From: Austropuccinia psidii
Taxonomy: Eukaryota > Basidiomycota > Pucciniomycetes > Pucciniales > Sphaerophragmiaceae
NCBI GenBank assembly: GCA_023105745.1
Contig: JALGQZ010000015.1
Span: 2,358,999 to 2,422,998, forward strand
Direction of reading: 5' to 3'
Length of the DNA: 64,000 nt
Part shown: one piece after another, positions 57,459 to 64,000 of the stretch
Position numbering within the stretch: position 1 is the first letter of the stretch
Layout of the letters: the number at the start of each line of letters is the position of its first letter
Position numbers and translations under genes: made by a program
The notes under the pieces: generated by a model
Told to the model about the DNA's origin: nothing
Seen by the model: only the letters and a program-made list of their open reading frames with translations
Database searches by the model: none

Positions 57459-57913
57459 CCTACTTACACATCAAGCGCTTTCTGGGTCAGGAGAAGACCA
57501 TAGAACTCTTAGGAGGATGGAGCCCCCTGTCTTGCAAAGACAAGGTCAAAAAGATAAAGAATTGGTTGAAGAACCAAAGTCTTTTATCCATAGACCAGAA
57601 GAAGGAACTGGAAATGACTCCAGCTTTGGAGACAGAAGCCCCAGTGGCATCTACCAGCTCCAAACCAGCTCCAGAAATGTCCAAAGACAAGCCCAAAGGA
57701 CCTCAGAAGAAGCAGAGAGGTCCTCAGAACCATCAAGGCAAGGGCAAAGCCAAAGCCAATGGGCACAGACCTTACCCACAGGGGTACAGGATTGCCAAAT
57801 TGGAGCCTTCAGCTGTGGACAGTGTGTTCAACATGGCCAGAACTCTCATCGAATTCACAGCCAAGGAGCAGGAAAGGATGAACAGAACCTTTCCATGTAC
57901 AAAGAGTTATTAA
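57459..57913 (+). CDS. C-right alternative-frame gag ORF (partial)
   Basis: Element-derived part of an open frame that starts at 57422 in the LTR. Pattern 'HIKRFLGQEKTIELLGGWSP', 'KKIKNWLKNQ', '[14 protein letters not shown]', 'GPQKKQRGP', 'GYRIAKLE', 'DSVFNMARTLIEF', as in element A 44539-44985. The competing register (57403-57918) corresponds to the long gag frame. In comparison with C-left, base differences at 'GGW', 'PL', 'KKEL' and 'EAPVA' are silent in this register but alter Met/Leu, Pro/Leu, Gly/Arg, Ser/Gly and Ile/Val in the other. Confidence 0.6.
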
Positions 57914-58646
57914 TGTAGAAATTGGTAAACTTGATTCAAATTTAACTAAAATAACATTGGATATTAATGCTCTGAAAAAACATGACAAGAAATATACTGA
58001 ATGGTATGAATTAACCAATTCCAAATTTGATTCAATTATCAATTCTTGTAGCAGAATTGAGAGTACATTTCAGATTCAGAATGATGAAATGGAAGATATT
58101 TCTATTTTTAAAATGATTGATCAAGTTCAAACTCTACAAGATAATGTCTTGAAGATAGTTGAAAATACCAATCAGTTTGCTACACATTTAGCAAAAAGTG
58201 ACAGTGAAAGGCAGAAGTTAAAAAATAAAATCATTGCAAATGTAGAACAAATTCATAAGAATTATGAACCACATATGCCAAGACATTCTACACCTTTGAG
58301 TGAAGAAAAACCTTCTGTTAAAGGAAGTTTTACCCCACTTTTAGGAGAAAATATTGTCTCTGTTAAAGATATTCCCAAATTGGAAGAATGGCCAACATTC
58401 TCTGGTGAAGGAGAATATAGCCACACTGAGTTCATCAGAACTATTGATATGTTGCAGGAAGACTTTAATATACCTGATGAAATCATAGTGGGTAAATTAC
58501 ACTGTCTGTTTACCAAGACTGCAAAGAAATGGTATTACAAGATGAGGATAGATCATGGGAAACATGATTGGTCTTAGTGGAAATCTGAAGTGATTACCAA
58601 ATGGGCCAATAATTCTTGGAGGTTTAAAATGGAGAATGGTTTTTAA
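57914..58646 (+). pseudogene. C-right gag: coiled coil and capsid
   Basis: Plus-strand frame from about 57940 (first Met 57957) with a coiled coil, then the capsid signature '[23 protein letters not shown]' and 'KKWYYKMRIDHGKHDWS'. A TAG at 58575-58577 replaces a conserved Trp (the 'WSWWK' motif). The homologous frame then reaches TAA 58644-58646, the same stop as in C-left. Confidence 0.8.
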
Positions 58647-59766
58647 AGTGCCATTTTTAACTCAGAGAAAGATAAACCACTTACTTGGTTCTTCAAGAAG
58701 AAAGATAGATTATCTGCTTTACACCCAGATATGTCTGACACTATGATTAATATGAAAATATTAAGAAATTGTGGAGGAGAACTGGAACATGCTATCAAAA
58801 TCAGATGTGTAGAACCCTGTTCAACAGACTACATTAATGCAATGGAACATATCATTACCAGAACAAGAATTGGTGAAACTTGGGCTAAAATCCCTATGGA
58901 ATCCAAGATGGTCCCAAAGATTCCCAGAGAAGATAAAAGACCAGAAAGACCTGTCTTGAAGGGTCAAAATGGGGAAGTACTTCACATTTAGCAAACACTT
59001 GCACCAAAAAGACAAAAATCAATGAAGTTCAAGTCACTGAAGAAATTCAGTGTACTGAAGAGAAAGAAGAATCTGATCAAGATTCTGCAATCTCTGAAGA
59101 TACACCAGTGGAGTACTATCCCATTGAAAACATTACAGCTTTCTTTGAAGTCACAGAAGTCCATACCCACTTGCCACAGTACAGTGAGGATTTCTGCAAC
59201 CTGATCAATATCCAAGATGCCAGAATGTGTAAAACAAAACCTGCTAGAGGAAAGGTTATACTGCTGGAGCATCCTGTATCACATCAGTTTTCATGAATGA
59301 TATTGAAGCCAAAGTAAATTCTGATACAGGGGCATTTTGCTCTTGTGTGGGCAAATATTATCTCCAAATTATACTTCCTGCATGGAAAAACCATCTATTA
59401 CCAATAGAAGGTGTGCAATTTAGTAGTGCCAGTAACAATATGTACCCCTTGGGTATATTAGACACTAATCTTGTATTTCCACACCCAGAAAGAAGTGTAA
59501 GGATGAAAACTAAGATTGTAGTAATGGATAATCGCACATCTCAGCACATCATTCTTTGAAATGATTACTTAAATATCTATGGTATTGACATCAATAACTA
59601 CAAAGACAGATATTTCACAATTGGGGATAAGAAAAGATAAAAATTTGCTTTTTCCAATATGCCAAAACAAATATCTGTGGTATCTTCTGTTAAGGATACT
59701 TATAAAGATGAATTTGTGTCTAATCAACTTGTTGAAGCGCAAATTAATCCATAATTATCACCAAAA
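58647..59766 (+). pseudogene. C-right gag end, linker and protease
   Basis: Several plus-strand pieces: 58731-58991 ('[23 protein letters not shown]'; a small deletion destroys the zinc knuckle near 58960-59000), 59108-59296 (acidic linker, 'TEVHTHLPQYSED'), 59293-59559 (protease with intact D-T-G-A, 'FCSCVGK', 'GVQFSSASNNMYPLGILDTNLVFP') and 59579-59770. Frameshifts and stops lie between them. Confidence 0.8.
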
Positions 59767-60684
59767 ATGAGGAATGAACTTATTAATGTGTTATACACAT
59801 ACAATAATGCATTTGCCTCTGTTAATGAACCATTAGGTGCTATAAGGGGACATGAAGTTGATATTACTCTTAATATTGACAGACCATATCCCCCAGTACT
59901 TAGAAGACCAGCTTATCCAGCCAGTCCCAGAGCTAGAGAAGCCTTGGAAAAACATATCCAAGAGTTAATCCAGCTTGGTGTACTAAGGAAAGTAGGCCAT
60001 AATGAGGAATTTGAAGTAACAACGCCTGTTATTATTGCCTGGCATAATGATAAGTCAAGAATGGTTGGAGATTTCAGAGCATTGAATACCTACACAGTTC
60101 CAGATAGGTATCCAATACCTAGAATTCAAGAAGCCTTGACTCAATTGTCTAAAGCCAAGTACATAACATCAATGGATGCATTGAAGGGCTTTCATCAAAA
60201 TGTTTTGATGCCCAAAGCTAAGAAATTACGTAGAATTATCACTCACTGTGGTATTTATGAGTATCTTAGAATGCCATTTGGCATTAAAAATGCTCCATCC
60301 CATTATCAAAGAATGATGAATACTATCTTTCCCACAGAACTGTCTGAAGGATGGCTTATCATTTATATGGATGATATTATCATATGTTCTGATTCTTGGT
60401 CCTTACACCTTGAAAGACTTGCAAGGGTACTTCACAAGGTTGCAGAAGTGAACATGAAAATTTCACTTAAGAAATGCAATTTTGGTTTTGCAGAACTCAA
60501 AGAATTAGGACATATTGTTTCTGGTTTAAGCTTGGGTATTGACAAAAACAAAGTAGCAGCAGTGTTACTTAAGCCAATACCCCAGAATAAAAAAGAAATG
60601 ATGTCTTTTCTTGGGTTTGCCAGTTATTATAAGCAACACTTGAAAGACTTTGCAATTCTAGTCAAGTCACTTTATAGAATCTGA
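59767..60684 (+). pseudogene. C-right reverse transcriptase
   Basis: A 305-codon plus-strand frame with the RT domain nearly complete: '[23 protein letters not shown]', '[24 protein letters not shown]', 'GFHQN', '[17 protein letters not shown]', catalytic '[10 protein letters not shown]' (element A and C-left have YIDD), '[24 protein letters not shown]', 'SFLGFASYYKQHLKDFA'. It ends at TGA 60682-60684 in place of a conserved Cys before 'DQQTVFEM'. Without its upstream protease and downstream modules it is a fragment. Confidence 0.85.
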
Positions 60685-61468
60685 GATCAACAGACTGTAT
60701 TTGAGATGACACAGGAGAGAATTAAAGCTTATGAGAAGATAAGTAGAGCTCTTACAGAAGCACCTTTACTCCTCATTCCTGACTGGAATATTGCTTTTAA
60801 ATTGTACATTGATGCATGTGGAGAGGTATTAGGGGCTGCCCTACATCAAGTCCAAATTATTGATGACAAACCTACAGAAGGAAGAGTTTGTTTCATCTCA
60901 AGACAAATCAAACCAACAGAGGCCAGATATGGTGCAAGCCAAATGGAGTGCTTATGCTTGGTATGAGCACTTGAGAAATTACACTATTATCTTGATGGCA
61001 GTGTTTTTGAAGTGATAACTGACTGTAATGCAGTAAAATCACTTCTTCACATGAAAACTCCCAACAGACATATGTTGATATGGCAAATAGCCATTCAGGA
61101 ATATAGAGGAAACATGACTATAGTCCACAAAGCAGGAAACATTCACAAGAATGCTGATGGACTTAGAAGGTGTGCATTAGCTAACACTCCTTATAACCCA
61201 GCTTATGTACATTTGGAAGCTGAACCACAGATTCCAATTGAAGGGATTAACATAACTGATATTGGGACTGAATTCTTTGAAGAGGTCAGAGAATCTTATA
61301 AACAGGACAAGAATTGCCATATCTTGACTTCTTTATTAAATAAAGACTGCAAAGATACATCTTTGGTCAATGCACTAGATGAAGTTTGAAGAAATTCCTA
61401 TTCTGAGGGAAGATTTCACTTGTTTGATGGGATTATTTACGACAGAATCAAACATTCTTGTGTAATGT
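60685..61468 (+). pseudogene. C-right RNase H and integrase start
   Basis: In-frame continuation of RT: 60706-60966 ('[18 protein letters not shown]', '[23 protein letters not shown]'), a TGA at 60964-60966 in place of Trp, 61012-61389 ('[21 protein letters not shown]', '[14 protein letters not shown]') and a TGA at 61387-61389, again in place of Trp. Homology to C-left ends in 'KHSCVM', just before the integrase zinc domain. Confidence 0.82.
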
Positions 61469-61638
61469 CAATTGAATTTGGCAGGGAAGAAGTAATAAAG
61501 GATTTTCAGGATAATGGTCAAGAGGAAAGAAATTTAAAAGAAAATTTTTTGAAAAAATGTGGGGATATTGAGATGCCACTCAACAGTGGCAGGGTATTAT
61601 GGTGTTCAGGAGCCCACCAGTTTCAAGAGGGGGATACT
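61469..61638 (+). pseudogene. Probable 3' tail of an E-family element with polypurine tract
   Basis: 170 bp unrelated to family C but open in the same frame (61420-61662). The last bases, AAGAGGGGGATAC (61626-61638), are a good polypurine tract directly before an LTR start TGTAACAACC. The peptide end 'EGDTVTT', produced by purine tract plus LTR, is of a kind I remember from other rust Gypsy elements. No domain recognised. Confidence 0.45.
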
Positions 61639-62404
61639 GTAACAACCATCCATCAGGGGTAAGGGTATTCATTCATACACCCACTCAAACACCTCAAATC
61701 AGCAAATCCAGTATCTGCATCAGCAGTCAGTTTCAGCAATTTTCATTCTGAAACATGCATACAGTTTGGTACATCAATACAGCCTGTCAATACTTGTACA
61801 GGATGGATTCACCCAATACAGTTTCAATACACCAGTATGAAACTGTATGATCACTCAAATACACCACACCTCTTGTACAGGTCCTGTACAGCTGTACAGG
61901 ACCTGTATTGGCCAGACTCAATTCAACAATCAATTATTCTCATGAAAATTCTTCTCTGGATGAGGGCTGGTGATTCTCACATATACCAGCCCCTCTTTCT
62001 CCCCCCTGGGGACTTTTCCCCAGTTAATTAATTTAGTTGATTTATTATTAACTGAATATTCTTATCCTTATATTTTGGGTATTATATTTATTTAATCTTA
62101 AGTTAGTCTTTGCCTCTTTTCTTTCTTCGCCTGTACAGTATGAGTTGGGTGGCCATATCCTTATTAACTCTTCTCTTTCCATTCTGACAGGTTGAAACAG
62201 TGGACTTGGACTTGTTTGTGGTTGGCTCTTCTATTTTCTTCTTCTTATTTCTTTTGTTGCTGCTTTTCTTATATTCATCCTTTTAGTAATTCATCTTTAA
62301 CACTCTTAAGTGTATCTCACCTTATCCTATCCTTGAGCCCTCCATAAGTGAGTCCCAGTTTACTGAGTGCCAGGCCCTCTTCACTTCGAAGAGCCCCTGT
62401 GACA
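61639..62404 (+). repeat. LTR of element E (end approximate)
   Basis: Start TGTAACAACC after the purine tract. The end is placed at GCCCCTGTGACA (62404) because it gives TGT..ACA-type termini and precedes a change in composition; this is uncertain, as no second copy is in the window. Contains many TACAG/CTGTA motifs (61700-61915), a 32-bp perfect palindrome and a GGGCTGG/CCAGCCC hairpin at about 61963-61992. Confidence 0.5.
61876..61907. repeat. 32-bp perfect palindrome in E LTR
   Basis: Each half is 16 bases, left half TACAGGTCCTGTACAG, right half its exact reverse complement with no spacer. It sits in a region full of TACAG/CTGTA words. Confidence 0.9.
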
Positions 62405-63090
62405 TTAAATTAATTAACTCATATTTGATTCTTTCTTTTCATTCATTTATATTCATTTCCTCTCATTCATCAATTATGACCTTTTCATGATTTTATGATT
62501 TTTATGATTTTTTATGAATTTCCATTCTCTTATCAATTTTCATCTCATTCTTTTCATTCTCATGAAAATTGATTCTTTTCCTTTCTTAATCATTGCTGAC
62601 CATTTCATCACTTCATTTTATTTTTATCAAATCAAATTTTCTCTGTGTTTTTATTCAGGTCTTATTCAGGAGTAATTGATTGGTCATTTGATTGGTTTAT
62701 TCATTGGGATTCATTGGTTGATTGGTTATTGATTCAGGATTTCATTTGGATTATTGACTGACTTTTGAACTCTCAAGATATTGATTGATCCTCAAGAATT
62801 GATTTTGATTATTGATTTGATTTAACTCATCAAGATATTGAATTGATTTCTGAAGATTTTGAACTGAATGATTGATTCCTCAAGACTTGATTTCATATTG
62901 AAGACACTTATTGATTGATATTTGATTTGAATTGATTGTTGATTGATTGAATTGATTTGATTGTTGATTGAATTTGATTCCTCAAGATTTGAATTGATTC
63001 CTCAAGATTCATCAAGATTTTATCGTGATTGATTTGGCCAAATCTGATTATTCTTCTTAATACCATCAAGTTACTTTAATTCTTTTCATA
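62405..63090 (+). other. Element E leader with GATT-rich repeats
   Basis: No ORF of note. 62405-62640 is T/C-rich. 62650-63030 is built of degenerate TTGATT/GATTGA and CCTCAAGA units. No primer site of the A-D type is seen. Leads directly into the gag ATG at 63091. Confidence 0.6.
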
Positions 63091-64000
63091 ATGCCAGTTC
63101 AGCATAGCCCCCCAGCCAAGAATACTAGATCCCAGAAAATTCCAGCTGTTCTCACTCCTACAGCAAGGGCTCCTCTTGACCGCACACCATCAGTTCATCA
63201 ACTGAGTGCAAATTTGGACAGAGGACCACCAATGGAAGGAGCAGCACCCTCAAGAAGAGGTGGAATGAAATCTAGAAGATCAAGATCCTTTTCTGGACTT
63301 TTGGGTGGCTACCCTGGCATGTCTGAAGGTGCAAGAGCGAGATTAGGGGAAGTTGAAGATGAAGAGGGGGAAGAGTCTGTGGAAGAGGATGATTCTGGGG
63401 AAACTGAAGTGGCAGATGCCTTGGCAAATGCTCCAGAGGTGCCTCAGGGTTCTAATCTAGCCCTTTCTAGTCAACCTCTTGTCTCTCAAACTGACCCAAG
63501 TCTCCTCAAGATGATGGAGCAGATGACTCAATTCATGGGACAACTCACTCAAGCAGTTGCCCCCAGGGACAATTCCAAAGCCCCTGCTTTCAAGACTCCA
63601 TCCATGAAGGCACCTGATTCTTTTGATGGTACTCAAGCTCATAAGTTGAGAGGATTTATCCAATCCTGTCAACTAATTTTCCATAATGATCCAGCAAACT
63701 TCTTCTCTGACAGGAAGAAGGTTTTGTACTCAACTTCTTTTCTTACTGGTAGAGCTGGCAAATGGATTGAACCTTACCTCTCAAATATTTCCAATGAAGA
63801 CCCTTCCTACCTCCTCAATAATTGGCCATTGTTTGAATCTCAGTTATTCACTCTGTTTGGTGACCCCAATGAAGTCAGGAAAGCTGAACAAGAGTTGGAC
63901 AATTTGAGGATGAAGGAAAGTGGTCATGTTTCCTTGTACATAGCAGATTTCAGAAGCTTAATGTCAAGAATTGGAGATTGGGGGGAAAGAGCTTATATCC
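63091..64000 (+). CDS. Element E gag, 5' part (runs off the right edge)
   Basis: Open from ATG 63091 to the window end (303 codons), no stop. Residues 1-60 are Pro/Arg-rich, with a basic Ser/Arg patch near residue 65 ('KSRRSRSFSG'). Residues about 85-115 are acidic ('EDEEGEESVEEDD'). A helical Met/Gln segment is near 145-165 ('MMEQMTQFMGQLTQ'). The retrotransposon gag (capsid) domain is near 175-300, with 'AHKLRGFIQSCQLIF', 'FLTGRAGKWIEPYL' and 'LFGDPNEVRKAEQELDNLRM'. The style matches Gypsy Gag I remember from Austropuccinia psidii. It is unrelated in sequence to gag of families A-D. The context (LTR, leader, gag) suggests an element that may continue to the right. Confidence 0.88.
   Translation, partial: MPVQHSPPAKNTRSQKIPAVLTPTARAPLDRTPSVHQLSANLDRGPPMEGAAPSRRGGMKSRRSRSFSGLLGGYPGMSEGARARLGEVEDEEGEESVEEDDSGETEVADALANAPEVPQGSNLALSSQPLVSQTDPSLLKMMEQMTQFMGQLTQAVAPRDNSKAPAFKTPSMKAPDSFDGTQAHKLRGFIQSCQLIFHNDPANFFSDRKKVLYSTSFLTGRAGKWIEPYLSNISNEDPSYLLNNWPLFESQLFTLFGDPNEVRKAEQELDNLRMKESGHVSLYIADFRSLMSRIGDWGERAYI

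Larger units (their letters stand above)
52687..61468 (+). mobile_element. Element C-right (family C), 3'-truncated, plus strand
   Basis: Plus-strand Gypsy element: 5' LTR 52687-54607, duplicated primer-site region, leader, gag (split by a D solo LTR 55621-57458), pol to the RNase H/integrase border. At 61468 homology to C-left stops and sequence of another family begins, so integrase and 3' LTR are missing. Lies head-to-head with C-left. At least four in-frame stops and several frameshifts. Confidence 0.88.

Noticed and set aside
62650..63030. CRISPR-like or tandem satellite array
   Set aside because: Units are short, degenerate and without regular spacers; organism is a eukaryote.

Overview
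Organism and setting. The window is eukaryotic repeat-rich DNA and almost certainly a rust fungus (Pucciniales). The gag proteins at 63091 and 44539-44985 look like those I remember from Austropuccinia psidii (myrtle rust); this is recall, not a search. I see no host gene, rRNA, tRNA, CRISPR array or bacterial feature. Nearly every base belongs to LTR retrotransposons of the Ty3/Gypsy (chromodomain-type) superfamily inserted into one another, over remnants of a MULE DNA transposon and a probable Copia element. Coding parts are almost free of CpG.

Families, as named here. A: 2.0-kb LTR; young copy 37291-47992, old copy 'A2' 1-19577. B: 1.4-kb LTR; 28770-50132, plus a solo LTR at 14109-15537 and a diverged relative B' at 22342-23843. 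C: 1.92-kb LTR; C-left on the minus strand, 21461-28769 resuming at 50133-51495; C-right on the plus strand, 52687-61468; a fragment at 52341-52686. D: 1.83-kb LTR; 1708-13532 on the minus strand, plus solo LTRs 4221-6050 and 55621-57458. E: a different Gypsy lineage entering at 61469 and running off the right edge. A, B, C and D have related polyproteins (gag coiled coil, capsid, CCHC zinc knuckle, protease, RT, RNase H, integrase, C-terminal chromodomain) and share a primer-binding site.

Layout. (1) 1-19577: old minus-strand A2, split by complete element D (target duplication ATGAC) and by a B solo LTR (GATAT); D is itself split by a D solo LTR. (2) 19578-21460: decayed MULE transposase. 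(3) 21461-51495: C-left. Its pol holds a B' solo LTR (TGCAC). Its 5' LTR holds element B (ATGAT), and B's integrase holds element A (ACAAG), so three elements are stacked. (4) 51496-52340: Copia-like integrase remnant. (5) 52341-61468: a C LTR fragment, then C-right, whose gag is split by a D solo LTR (CCTAC). C-right lies head-to-head with C-left. (6) 61469-64000: tail, LTR, leader and gag of E.

Activity. Element A is nearly intact: a 1793-codon gag-pol frame, LTRs about 1% apart by eye, perfect target duplication, and one nonsense codon before the chromodomain. B has a long intact frame but a damaged protease site and is cut in two by A. D, A2 and both C copies are decayed. The least expected signals are a second, overlapping reading frame in gag kept by four families and apparently the constrained frame; a candidate small intron in the leader; a B 5' LTR whose partial tandem duplication breaks inside a long hairpin; and CpG retention concentrated in CRE-like LTR motifs.
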